Part shown: piece after piece, positions 47,894 through 58,871 of the stretch
How the letters are laid out: each line of letters begins with the position of its first letter
Position numbering within the stretch: the stretch's first letter is position 1
From: [Phialemoniopsis] sp. UDSM-2020
Lineage: Eukaryota; Ascomycota; Sordariomycetes; Thyridiales; Thyridiaceae
DNA length: 64,000 nt
Assembly (NCBI GenBank): GCA_018873225.1
Contig: JAEILZ010000009.1
Coordinates: 1,665,501 to 1,729,500 of the forward strand
Reading direction: 5' to 3'
Translations under genes and position numbers: made by a program
Notes under the pieces: model-generated
Seen by the model: only the letters and a program-made list of their open reading frames with translations
Told to the model about the DNA's origin: nothing
Databases searched by the model: none

Positions 47894-48131
47894 TTATATA
47901 TCTTCCGTGACTTAGAACGGGAGCAGGAGTGAAAAGGACTGTATCTTTTGAGAGGAGATCAAAAAACTTTTGTATTTGTAGACAACAAGAGAAACTACCT
48001 AATCGCAAGACTAAAAGTAGAACCTGATGACCCAACCTCTCCTGTGCTTTTTATGATTTTCTTATTTTTTTTGGTGCACAGTGAGCCTCCTATTGACATG
48101 GAGGCTTGTTTGCTTTTCTAGCATTTTCCCT

Positions 48132-49284
48132 TTACGGGTTGTTGTAAGGAGGGGGGATCATGTTGTACCCATCGACCCTGGACGTCTTGAGGCTGCGGAG
48201 GGTGTCGACGTCGACGTTGTCGAAGGTGCGCACGTTGACGGAGCGCACGTCGATCCAGGCGCCGCGGTACCAGCGCGCCATCTCGGGCAGGGCGGCGACC
48301 TCGTCGTCGGTCAGCTCGTTGAGGTCGCTCATCATGACGACGCCGCACGTCTTGCAAAACACCTTCTTGAAGACCTTGTTGCCGCAGGCGTACGTGCTCG
48401 TGTGCTCGCGGCCCTGGAGCACGACGGCGTCCTTCTTGGGGTAGATCCACATGAAGCCGCCCTTAACACAGAGAGAGTTTGTCAGTTTCCCCGCGGTGGG
48501 TGGAGGAAGAAGGGGGAGGGAAAGTATTGACTTACCCGCTGGTCGATGCTGCAGTTGCACTCGCAGATGCGGTCGGACTGGTCCTCGAGGTCGCGCTTCT
48601 CGAGCGGGTTGGCCCGCACGGCGATGGTGACCTTGCCGCAGTGGCAGCTACCGTGGTACAGCTTGCCGTCCTTGGGGCCGCCGGTCGGCTCCGGGCCGGT
48701 GTACTCGCGCGGGGTCCAGGATGGGGGGATGGCGGATCCGTCAAACCTGCGCGTTGGGATATCAGTATTTCTGGTCTGTACTGCCGCTTGCCATTTGTGG
48801 AAACTTACAGTTTCTTCTCCATGGTCCAGACATCGAGAGGTCCTTGTATCGTGCGAATCTGGGTCGTCGTTAGCCAATTGACTTTTGCTCGTACATATCA
48901 GTTGAATACGACTTACGTTGAGAACAGTCATGTTCTCATCGCCCTCCTTGTCATTTGATGCCATGATAGGGATGCTGCAGTTCGTGCAGAACTACAGACA
49001 GCTAGAGTCAGCTCCATGCTCACACAATGACGTAGGTGCATCTCAGAACGGACCTTGTGGTGGAAGAAGTCGTTCTTGGTGTAGCTGGTCAGGACGCTCT
49101 TGTCGCCCTTGACGACCTTGAAGTCGTACTCTGGGTTCACCCTGATCCAGACGTAGCCCTTCCGGGCGCAGATGCTGCAATTGCACTCGGAGGCGGGGAT
49201 GGGGTCGGGCAGCTTGATCTCAAAGACATAAGCGCCGCAGTGGCAGTTGCCACGGTATTGGTTGAGGGGTTTGGCATCGGCCAT
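48132..49284 (-). CDS. Tandem GFA/CENP-V-type zinc-binding domain protein
   Basis: 298 aa with two glutathione-dependent-formaldehyde-activating (GFA) domains in one chain. Five exons: 49284..49054, 48991..48917, 48858..48809, 48746..48536 and 48471-region start 48461..48132; phases close. Domain 1 (about 10-120): GNCHCGAYVFEI, CNCSICARKGYVW and FCTNCSIPI, a complete Cys set. Domain 2 (about 145-270): GSCHCGKVTIAV, CNCSIDQRGGFMW and FCKTCGVVM; here the third Cys of the CxCSxC motif is Asp, so zinc binding may differ. GFA proteins are usually single-domain with unclear physiological substrates. The head-to-tail doubling suggests an internal duplication. Convergent with the ribokinase gene, 238 bp apart. 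Confidence 0.88.
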
Positions 49285-50943
49285 TGTGAAGAAGATAGGA
49301 TCAGATTGGTTTAGAGAGGGGAGTTCAAATCAATTGAAGAAGTGGTTCTGAAAGGTGATGTTGCAATTGAGTTGGAAGATGGTGAGAACAGTCTAGCTTG
49401 TAAGCCGAGGGAGCTTGGTGTCTTTTTATGATCGACGAGCTCCTCGTACTTCGTATTGTCTCAGTGTGTTACCATGGCTTCAATTCAGTCCATTCAAACT
49501 ATCGAGCGCCAGTCGGTGCCCGCGGGCATGTATGTCTGTCTCCCCTCGTCGCCGGTTCTGACGTCGCCGACCTCAACTTCGCTCGAAACGTCTCACCGTC
49601 TTACTTTCGAATGCAGCCCAGCCAGCCCCTCAAAGCGGCATGCAAACCCCTCCCCTCAACGCAAAGCGGAGACCCTCAATATGCAAGTGGCTTTCCCGCC
49701 CCGAAAAGTCTCCGGCGCGACGCTGACCGGGCCACCTGGCGCAATTGCCGGCCCCGGATTGGTCGCGCTGGTCAATGGATCGCAGGTCCGGCGCATCGAT
49801 GGCGTTGATGCCTAAATCTTGATTTCTAGTCGCGTCTCAGACAAGGTCGCAAGCGCTGACCGGGGCAACGGACTTCTAATTGAAGCGCGTTCCGCTCCCT
49901 GGATCGACCCCGCTCGGGCAACGCCAGGAGTGCGCGCTATCAGGTGACTCATTTTAAGATTACAGCAATGCTTGGGACAGGGGTCACGATCCCCGGATCA
50001 CATAATGCGAAAATACAAATGCTTGGCAGTCGTATATGCAAGGGTTTTGGTATTTATGATGTCAGTCTCGGCGTGAGGTTGGACAAGTTTGGGTGTTGGG
50101 TCGAGGACAAATTCATCGTGAAATCAACACCCCAACAAGCCACATCTCACTAACAAAGTCACTCAACAATTGCTTATGCGGACTTGTTATATGATCATCG
50201 TGGGCAGCAGTAAATAGTCCGAGGGTTGCTTCTGTGTCATAGCTGAGGTAGTACTCGCCTGTCAATGAAGATGACAGCTAATAGCCCAGAGTTGTTTGCG
50301 TCCCCTAGCAACTCTTCAAAGACTCCTTCGACGCAGAATATCCCCTTCCACATTGAGTCTGCGCCTCTACTCAAACTTCTAACTTACCCTTAGACACTAT
50401 TTTCGGGCGCAGGGACATGATGAGCTGAGCTTAGCTTGGAAACTGTCGTTGTGTCTTTAGAACATGAGTATTGTATTCATGGTTTGTGTAGTGGCAAGTT
50501 GTGTTAGATGTACTGTGTCGCATTTAGTTGTCTCTTCATAAAAGGCTACATTTAACATATAATCAGTACCATATATGCAATTGAAACATTGGCAAGCCGT
50601 TCGTAGAAATCCTTTGCATTGTAGACGCATTATACTATGACATCGGGATGAAAAAAGAAATGGACAATGAGACATGGAAAGTTCAAAGAACGAATCAAGA
50701 GACGTTCCAAACCGAAATTGTCAAGCCAACGACGCACGTAGGGGTCAGATCCAATGATATCGAGATATCTAAAGAGTCGAATTAATCACGCATACGGCGT
50801 AGAAAGGGGTAGGGCTAATCTAACTAAGGCGGTATAATATGGTAGTAGCAGATCCATATACTAAATTCGCCCTAGGAGTGCTATCATCAGATCCTTGTGC
50901 TTTGACAGAAATACTCCAAACCCAGTGGTATCGAAAATACAAA
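49285..50943. other. Intergenic GFA gene / dehydrogenase 3' side
   Basis: 1.66 kb. The left third contains a low-confidence ORF (49474-49815). The rest, 49.9-50.9 kb, is AT-richer and stop-dense with nothing recognisable. Confidence 0.5.
49474..49815 (+). CDS. Possible small hypothetical protein
   Basis: 113-codon ORF starting in the context ACCATGG, divergent from the GFA gene 189 bp away. It is Ser/Pro/Thr-rich (MASIQSIQTIERQSVPAGM..., ending VRRIDGVDA) with moderately high third-position GC, more gene-like than neighbouring ORFs. No family recognised, no signal peptide or membrane helix. It may be a chance ORF. Confidence 0.25.
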   Translation: MASIQSIQTIERQSVPAGMYVCLPSSPVLTSPTSTSLETSHRLTFECSPASPSKRHANPSPQRKAETLNMQVAFPPRKVSGATLTGPPGAIAGPGLVALVNGSQVRRIDGVDA

Positions 50944-52038
50944 TCATGCCTTCATGGAGCGCAAGATGCCACGCGCACCGACAAACTCTAGCTCGTCCAT
51001 CGTCTCGTTCCAGAGCCTTTCCGTCACCTTCCGTCCCTCGGGCGTGTACAAGAACGACGCGAACCTACCAGCCAAAGACGTCAGCACGATCTATTTCCCA
51101 GTTCGACAAGGGGGGAAAGAAACTTACGGATGGATCTTCCAGCTCATCAAGAAGCACCCATGTGCCTCCTTGCCATGATTTACGATCCCGTCGACGAAGC
51201 AGCTTGCGCCGACCCGCGGCTCCCGGCCCGTCAGCGCGCCGAACGCCCAACCGAACGCACGGGCAACGGCATTTCCGTCGCGTGTCAGGCTAGTCCCCTT
51301 GCACCACGCCGGGTCGGCGATGTCGACAATGACATCGTCGGCCGAGACCCAGTCGGCCAGGTTCCACAGGCACATGTGCATGAGCAATTTGCTCGAGTTG
51401 TAAGCATCCTGTGCGTCGAAGCCCTTCTCCTCATCCAGCCCCTTGAGCAAGGGTACGGCATCGCGGCGGGCAAACTTGGCGGCTAGGGCTAGAGCGGCAC
51501 CGGCGAAAGTGATGCGCGCCGGGTCTGCGCCGGGCGTCCGCTTGGCTTTCATGATGGGCAGGAGTAGGATGGCGAGCAGTGTCTGGGAGAGATAGTTGAC
51601 CTGCATGATCTCCTCATGGCCCGTGGAGGCGACGGTGTGGTATCCGAGGCGAAAGACGCCGGCGTTGAGCAGCGCGATGTCGATGCGCTTAGGCTCGCGC
51701 TCGGCGCGCGCAGCGAAGGCGCGAATCGAGTCGTAAGACGCCATGTCCAGGTCCCAAACCTCAATCGTGGCTTTCGGATGTAGCCGGCGCATCTTCTGTG
51801 CCGCTGCCTCGCCGCGCTCAAGGGAGCGGCATCCGAGGATGAGGCGCGAGAGGCCGATGCCGAGGAGCTGCAGGGAGGCCTCGTAGCCGAGTCCCACGTT
51901 GCCGCCCGTGACGACGGCGGTCTTACCGGCTAGTGAAGAGCCCTTGGCGGGCCAGACGGGCTTTTCGCGGAACTGGTTGTTCCAGAAGACCTTGCCGAAG
52001 GAGACGGTCGAGGGCGGAAGGTCCTTGGAGCCGGTCAT
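50944..52038 (-). CDS. Short-chain dehydrogenase/reductase
   Basis: Classical SDR-fold NAD(P)-dependent oxidoreductase, 343 aa. Exons are 52038..51128 and 51064..50944; the second exon adds FASFLYTPEGRKVTERLWNETMDELEFVGARGILRSMKA, which an unspliced reading would miss. Cofactor motif TGGNVGLGYEA (about 42-52); CRSLERGEAAA and a WDLDMASYDSI acidic strand end; NAGV at the usual position; catalytic YNSSK. The fungal retinol-dehydrogenase-like group shares the long C-terminal extension and FWNNQFREKPVWP-like N-terminus, and is often found in secondary-metabolite loci. The substrate cannot be read from sequence. It is divergent from the regulator-like gene at 52796. Confidence 0.9.
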
Positions 52039-52795
52039 TGTGGATGGTTTGTGTAGATCGATGTTAGTCTTTCTTGGTTTAGATGGGATGGTGTGAAGGT
52101 GGTGTCATGGATAGAATATTAACATAAGAAGAGCTTCTTCGTCTCGATATATATCTCGTCTGATCACGACAGCCATGGTACGGACTTGGGTGAAACCCGT
52201 AGACGACATCGGACTTAGGCGGGGCCTGGATGGCATGCACTGACACTGCTCTGGGAGGGAGGCGATGATAACCTTTTGAATTATTAGCCGTTTCGAGGAA
52301 TTGATATCAGCCCTTTACAAAATAAGCTTCGTCATGATGTGGCCGTGTCGACTCCCGCTCTGTCTGCCGGTACATCGGAGACGCTAGACCTGAAACGGCA
52401 CACAATATCACCAACCCGGTGGTCCCACCCGACCTGCATTTCCGGCGTCCGGGCCAAGACCGGCGCAGATTGGCTGACCCGACTCAAGCACTCGAGGCTA
52501 AACCCGAAATGGAATATAATATCAACTCCCGCTAGTGCGATCCTGGTATCGTGTGTCAGCTGCGATCTCAGACATCATCTCTCTCCCTCTTCCACAACCG
52601 TCCCCGGCCGGAACCGCGGGTTTTGCATATTTCCGGTCGTCAACTTTGATTCTCCCACTCTGCGTTTTCACTCTTTCCTGCTCACTGATTGTCCAATTCT
52701 TCAATACTGTTGTCCATTTGGAGTTAGCCGCAGGCGCCCTCGGATATCTTGAAGATGCTGTAGACTGTACTGGGCGATACTCCAATCTCGCGAAC
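52039..52795. promoter_or_regulatory. Divergent promoter region SDR / transcription-factor-like gene
   Basis: 757 bp between opposed start codons. No ORF of note. Divergent placement is compatible with co-regulation, but no binding site can be named. Confidence 0.45.
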
Positions 52796-54447
52796 ATGGC
52801 AAGCGTTAAGCAATCAAGTAAGCATGTTTGCAGTTCCAACTCAAATGATTACCCTTGTTCCCTCGTTGGTCGACTCAGCAGCTGACACGGTCCCAGCACA
52901 AGCCTCCGGAGGGCTGCATTTTGTAGTCTCGACCGGCGTGGAGAAACCGGACCCTAAACTGCGCAAGTTCATCAGGAGCCATGTCATGCTGGGCAAGAAC
53001 CTGGGTCGACCCCGTCCCGATAGGAAGAAGAAGCGCCAGCCCGAAAAGAACCAGTCACCGGCAGAGACTACCGCCAGTGGCTCATCGGGCTCAGACATGG
53101 ATGTGGTACCCATACCTCCCAAGATGGGATATGAGACGTCCACGCTCCAGTTTGCGGAGTTCCTGGAACCCGGTACGGTGGATATCGTTCTCAATCGTAA
53201 GTTACCTCCCGTCGACCAACCCCAAGTTCAGCCCTACCAGTAGCTGATACTACCCCCACGGGGTTATAAATAGTATCGGCCATCTCTAAGCAAGTCATGT
53301 TCGTCCTAGAACCTTGCATCCTCTTCGAGCGGCGGGCTGAGAAGTGGGTGGCGCCGCTGGCCTTTGACCCGGTCTACCTCCACACCATGATCTTCTCGGC
53401 CCACTTCTACTTCAACGCCTTCCGGCCGCACAAGGCGTCTCTGGCAAGCCTGAGCCAGCGGGCCGCGCCGCACTACACGCGGGCGGTGCGCCTGCTCCGC
53501 GAGCGGCTCGCCGACGGCCAGAGCGAGATGCGCCTGTGCGACACGACGCTCGCCGCCGTCATGACGCTCGCCAACGTGTCGCTGTGGACTGACGACTTTG
53601 CGATGGCGAGGCACCACATCGAGGGTCTGGCGAGGATGTTTACCCTCCGGGGTTATGCGAGCATGAGCGGTGGCAGTGCCAAGCTCCTGGTTGAGATACT
53701 GAGGTGAGAGTCCCGGCGTAATTTTCCAGCGTGAGTATCGACTGACTGGGATGCAGGTCTGACTTGGGGCTGGCACTCCACTGCGGCTCAAATCCTGTGT
53801 TTCTCGATAACCCTACCTTTCGAAAACATCTTTTATTGTATCCGGATCTGAGGACGACCTACAATCTGCCCAAATGCACCTCGGGATCCTCAAAGATCGC
53901 AGCAGGCTGCCCCACGGCTATGGATCCCAAGCTGGTCCGGGTGTGGACCGTCCTGTCAGACTTTTGCGAGGTCGTCAACCGCGCCTTTGCGACCAAGCAG
54001 TACATCACCGCCGAAGTGTTACTTGACACTATGGCCCCGGTCATGTACAACCTGCTCGACGTGCGGTTTGAGCCCTGGTCGACCGACGAGGCGATGCGCC
54101 TCGGCCTGCTGGCCTTTTCGTGCAGTATATTCATGTACTGGAGGACAATGGATAGGACATTTGCGCAGCTGACGGCCGACTTCCGGGGTTGCCTCCAGAA
54201 CTCGGCGACTATCCGGCAACTACCGCCGCAGCTTTTACTCTGGCTCCTTGTTATTGGAGCAGTGTCTGTCTTTGGCGTGACGGATAATGATGATGGGTGG
54301 TTAGAGCCATTACTGGAAGATACGTTGCGAAGGTGCGAGATTAAATCCTGGGGCGAAGCACAGAAACTCATGGGTTCGCTGTTGTGGACCGGGCTGGTGC
54401 ATGATACACCTGGGAAGAGAGTATTCAGGTCCGTCGGTGTAATTTGA
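52796..54447 (+). CDS. Fungal-specific transcription-factor-domain protein
   Basis: Putative regulator of about 485 aa, four exons: 52796..52817, 52882..53196, 53274..53703 and 53757..54447. A tandem AG (NAGNAG-like) at the exon-2 acceptor may add one residue. The N-terminus has the motif PKLRKFIRSHVMLGKN followed by a basic run (RPRPDRKKKRQPEK), a segment that commonly precedes the Fungal_trans_2-type helical domain in proteins lacking a Zn2Cys6 cluster. No Cys6 cluster is present here. The rest is helical: FEPCILFERRAEKWVAPLAFDP-like middle homology domain, then LAAVMTLANVSLW and LLLWLLVIGAVSVFG. Without a visible DNA-binding motif its action is uncertain. Confidence 0.8.
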
Positions 54448-55679
54448 AGACCTAGATTGGGCCCATGTTCATTGAGAGCCATTCTGGCGCATCTAATTGC
54501 TTTCCATGCACGAAGTCAGGGATAGCGCCTCAGTGACATATACTTCCATTGAGTAACCACATCGACCGCCGCATATGCCCGGATAGTGACGGGACGGCAT
54601 CAGTGAAATGATTGTGGATATTGGTCCGGAATGCAGGAGAGGCACTGTGTGCAGAAAACGCACCGTCATGCAAAGGCTGGCATTCGCCCCCGCAGGTAAC
54701 TAGACCGAAGCGCCGAGGCTGGAGTTGGGAGTAGCGCAAAGTATCGCTTTGGTGGAGCACAGTGTGTAGCCTCAACTTCGACTTTATATAAATCTCCCTG
54801 AGCACTTACCATCATGTATATGGATCTGTATTTTTGCTTGTCCATTGCCAGGGCGAACGGTATGTGATGGGAGAGGAACAAACCTTTGAATGGGAAATGG
54901 TCTCATTTAGGGTGTCGATTGACATTCTCCTAAAACAATATTCTCCTTCCTCAGCTTCTGTCACCATCGTTCATGCTCCAGCCGAGGCAGGAGCACCGCT
55001 TGCCACCTGATGTTATACAGCTCAACTTGTTTAAAAGCCATAGCATAGTGTGATTTTGCTGAAGCAAAAGAAGTGTAGAAAATAGCAAAAAGGTAATGCC
55101 CCGGGTACTACCTTTAGGCCCAAGCCCACCTTTGTGGCTACTTTGCGCCCCGTCCCTTTCGGGTTCAGTCTTCTTAACTACGGTATTTGTTTGTGCGCCT
55201 CTCACTAAGCCTCGCCCGGACCTTCATCTGTTCGAAACGCCCCCTGTCGTCAATTGCAGAAGGGTCGAATCGAACTCAGGACCTGGCAGGGGCTTGCGGA
55301 CGTTTCTGAAGGGGGATGGTGGTCCTAGCGAATATTCTGATGAGAGTTGACGTTTCTCTCACCGCTGCACCATCTCTTCGTTCCTTGGTGTTGGGTGTTG
55401 TTAAACTTCCTTATGAGGGGCATCTCTGTTGTTTGCCTGAGGTGAGTGGATGTTTGGCTTTCATGACCCAAGGAATAAGTTAGGCTCCTGCCTTTATATT
55501 TCTCAGGTGATTTAGGAAAAAACTTAGCCTCTTACCTCCTAGACTCAAAGCCACCTCTGGCACCAATCTCGCCTGGGAAATTCCGGTACGACTTGGCGAC
55601 GACCGTTCCGCTACCAGCCCGGTGTCGTGCGAGCGACCCTAGAGACGGCCCTTCCATCTTCGACGCATCATCTACCAAA
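54448..55679. other. Intergenic regulator gene / BTB gene, with tRNA-like relic
   Basis: 1.23 kb without a protein gene. It contains the tRNA-promoter-like segment at 55255-55379 (minus) described separately. CT-rich sequence precedes the BTB start. Confidence 0.5.
55255..55379 (-). repeat. tRNA-like relic with A-box and B-box (possible SINE head)
   Basis: On the minus strand TGGTGCAGCGG (55372..55362) matches the A-box consensus and GAGTTCGATTC (around 55277..55267) matches the B-box. The presumed acceptor strands GAAGAGA and CTTCTGC pair at five of seven positions, but the T stem does not pair and no clean anticodon arm forms. It is therefore not a functional tRNA, but may be a decayed tRNA gene or the head of a tRNA-derived SINE. 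Confidence 0.3.
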
Positions 55680-56760
55680 ATGAAGACTCGCGACGAGAAG
55701 CTCAACACAGCAATCTATAACGGTTGCGGCGACATGGCTTTCGTCGCAACATCGATGCTTCACGCATCCCTGTGGCCACTATATGAGAGCGGTAGGATGT
55801 CGGATTTTACAGTTATCTGCCGTGGTCGACAATTTAAAGTTCACCGAGCGATCATCTGCTCACAGTCCCCTTTCTTCGACAAAGCGTGCAACAGCGGCTT
55901 CAAGGTGAGTGAGCCCATTCGGGGAGATGGTGAGGGCGAATACTGACCGAGGTTATTTACAGGAGGCGCTTGACAATACGATCGAGCTTCCTGAAGAGGA
56001 TCCCGACACCGTGGATCGCTTCTTCCAGTTTCTCTACGCTGGGAACTACTCTGATGGAGAGCATTTTCACGGTCTGCCGTCAAAATTTGCGACGATGTGC
56101 CCTGGTGAAGTTTTAGGGACCCTGAAAGAACCGTTAGGACATGAGTGGGAGTGGACCACCAAGGACCCTGGCGCTGGTACCGGATGCCCACAGACAGACG
56201 ATGGAGATGCTGGTGAAAACGACATGCCGAGTTATTTTCGTTATGGTGCGACGCAAGCAAGACTATCAAGAGTTTCCCCGGATCTTGGGGACTACCGATT
56301 GAACATGCCTGATGTTAACCCAGATGAGGAGGGAATGTACGGCCCGGAGGCGGCCGATGTTGATTCTGAAGTGGAAGCAATGCACGACTCGGACCTGGAA
56401 CATCACCCGGTCGCCAGCATCAGGGTATCCCTCCAGGTCTACATCATGGCTGACAAGTACGACGTTCCGGCGCTCAAGCTTTTGGCCAGAGAACGCTTCA
56501 AGCGGACCGCTGAGAATTCCGGGCTGGGGAACGATGACTTCCCAGCTATGGTCGACCAGCTATTCACATCAACGATGACAGGCGATCCTCTACAGGTCTT
56601 CATCTGCGACCTGTTAGCTAGCCGTTACCAGGTCGACTTAGACGTCCGGGCTAGAATGAAGCCAGTTATGGAGAAGCACGCCGTGCTTGCTGTTGGTGTC
56701 CTCGAGAGGATGGTCGATCTGAAGAGGACGTTGGCCCCAGAAGTCTCGACTCTCGTCTAG
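55680..56760 (+). CDS. BTB/POZ-domain protein
   Basis: 340 aa in two exons, 55680..55904 and 55963..56760. The start was set at MKTRDEKLNTAIYNG because the frame has no upstream ATG. BTB domain at about 20-120: LWPLYESGRMSDFTVICRGRQFKVHRAIICSQSPFFDKACNSGFKEALDNTIELPEEDPDTVDRFFQFLYAGNY in outline (DFTV, VHRAII, SPFF and FLYAGNY are the landmarks). An acidic, disordered insert (about 125-220, DSEVEAMHDSDLEHH) separates it from a helical C-terminal part (VYIMADKYDVPALKLLARERF). Fungal BTB proteins of this shape may be cullin-3 adaptors; the partner here is unknown. Confidence 0.9.
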
Positions 56761-57318
56761 TCATGCACTGTACTTTTTGGGCGGGAGTGGCGCTGAGAAA
56801 CGACTCCCAGTATGCCAGGCTCGCTCCTGGTCAGAAAAGGGAGAAGATGGAGGATTACCTCAGTCTAGATAGCCCTCAGACTAAATAAATTGTATCCCAC
56901 GAATGTGATTGCACTGTGCCGAGGCCCCACAGATACTTTGCGGATCTCGACTGTCTGGCGTCTCCACCCGACCTAGGTAGATGGGCTTCAATACCCCGAT
57001 CACACTGGGGTAACCGACCTATCGCTCGCCGTCGATTACTATCTCGGTCGAGCGCCGAGCGCATGGTTCCCGAGTTAGTGTCGTCGTCTGGTCCATTTGC
57101 CGGTCCTCCTCCGGTATTTTGATTCCCTTTAATAGGAAAAAGTTGGGGGGCTGCGCTTCTTCAGAAATCTTCCCCCGGATTTCTTCAATTGAAACTTTTT
57201 TGGTCCTCTTTTGCACTTGCTGCGTCGCTCTCGATATCACCTGCGCCGACCCCGCTTCTGAATTGCGACCTCCAATCTTGCTTGCATCTCTACCGTGCAC
57301 ACGACCATACCAGCAAAG
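56761..57318. other. Intergenic BTB gene / lactate dehydrogenase
   Basis: 558 bp: 3' UTR of the BTB gene and the promoter and leader of the next gene. Nothing else seen. Confidence 0.5.
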
Positions 57319-58871
57319 ATGGTGACCATGCTGACGGGCACCGAGGTGGCCAAGCACGACAACAAGGACTCGTGCTGGGTCATCGTGCACGGCAAGGCCT
57401 ACGATGTTACCGAGTTCATGCCCGAGCACCCGGGCGGCATGAAGATCATCCTCAAATACGCCGGCCGGGACGCCACCGACGAGTTCGACCCCATCCACCC
57501 GCCCGACACCCTGGACAAGTACCTCGACAAGTCCAAGCACCTGGGCCCCGTCGACATGTCGACCGTCGTCCAGGAGAGCAAAGAGGAGTCGCCCGAGGAG
57601 AACGAGAGGCAGGAGCGCATCAAGAACATGCCGCTGCTGTCGCAGTGCTACAACCTAATGGACTTTGAGGCCGTCGCGCGGAGGGTCATGAAGAAGACGG
57701 CCTGGGGTTACTACTCGAGCGCTGCCGACGACGAGATTGTACGTTTTCAGAATGGCCGATCAATTGCACATCAACAGTGGCTAACATATCCTCGCCTACA
57801 TAGACGATGCGAGAAAACAAGTCGGCCTTCCAGCGGATCTGGTTTAGGCCGCGCATCCTCGTCGACGTCGAAAAGGTCGACTTCTCCACCACCATGCTAG
57901 GCACCAAGTGCGACATCCCCTTCTACGTGACAGCCACGGCGCTCGGCAAGCTGGGCCACGTCGAGGGCGAGGTGGTCCTCACGCGCGCCGCCAAGACGCA
58001 CAACGTCGTGCAGATGATCCCGACGCTGGCCTCGTGCTCCTTCGACGAGATCATGGACGCCGCGCAGGGCGACCAGGTGCAGTGGTTGCAGCTCTACGTC
58101 AACAAGGACCGCAAGATCACGAAGCGCATCATCGAGCACGCTGAGAAGCGCGGCTGCAAGGGCCTCTTCATCACCGTCGACGCGCCGCAGCTGGGCCGCC
58201 GCGAGAAGGACATGCGCAGCAAGTTTGACGAGCAGGGCAGCAACGTGCAGAGCGGCGCCGCCACCGACAACTCTCAGGGTGCGGCGCGCGCTATCTCGAG
58301 CTTCATCGACCCCGGGCTGAGCTGGAAGGACATCCCCTGGTTCCAGAGCGTGACCAAGATGCCCATCATCCTCAAGGGCGTGCAGCGGGTCGAGGATGTC
58401 ATCAAGGCCATTGAGGCCGGCGTCCAAGGTGTTGTGTTGTCGAACCACGGCGGTCGTCAGCTCGACTTTGCGCGGTCGGCCGTCGAGGTGCTGGCCGAGA
58501 CGATGCCGGTGCTGCGGGAGCTCGGCCTGGAGAACAAGATCGAGATCTTTATTGATGGCGGCGTCAGGAGAGCGACGGACATTATCAAGGCGCTGTGCCT
58601 CGGCGCCACGGGCGTCGGTATCGGCCGGCCATTCCTATACGCCATGTCGGCGTACGGACAGGAGGGCGTCGAGAAGGCGATGCAGCTGCTCAAGGACGAG
58701 ATGGAGATGAACATGCGCCTGATCGGCGCTCAGACGGTGGCGGATCTCAACCCGTCCATGGTCGACACCAAGAGCTTGTTGAGCCACGGCAACGGTGTGC
58801 CTCCTGACAACCTCGCACATTCGGTCTACGACCCGCTGGCCAACCCGCCACAGAGGCAATCCAAGCTATGA
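57319..58871 (+). CDS. cyb2: Flavocytochrome b2-type L-lactate dehydrogenase
   Basis: Haem b5 plus FMN enzyme oxidising L-lactate (or another 2-hydroxy acid) to the keto acid. 495 aa, exons 57319..57738 and 57804..58871 (join SAADDEITMRENKSAF). Cytochrome b5 domain at residues 1-80: VAKHDNKDSCWVIVHGKAYDVTEF and the haem-ligand motif EHPGG. FMN-dehydrogenase barrel at about 115-470: YVTATALGKLGHVEGEV, LQLYVNKDR, SNHGGRQLD with the active-site His, FIDGGVRRATDIIKAL, and GIGRPFLYA. No cleavable mitochondrial presequence precedes the b5 domain, unlike yeast Cyb2, so a cytosolic or peroxisomal site should be considered; the C-terminal QRQSKL has an SKL tripeptide. Confidence 0.94.

Noticed and set aside
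55255..55379. Functional tRNA gene
   Set aside because: Although the A- and B-box match, the T stem does not pair, acceptor positions 2-71 and 7-66 mismatch, and no anticodon arm can be drawn.
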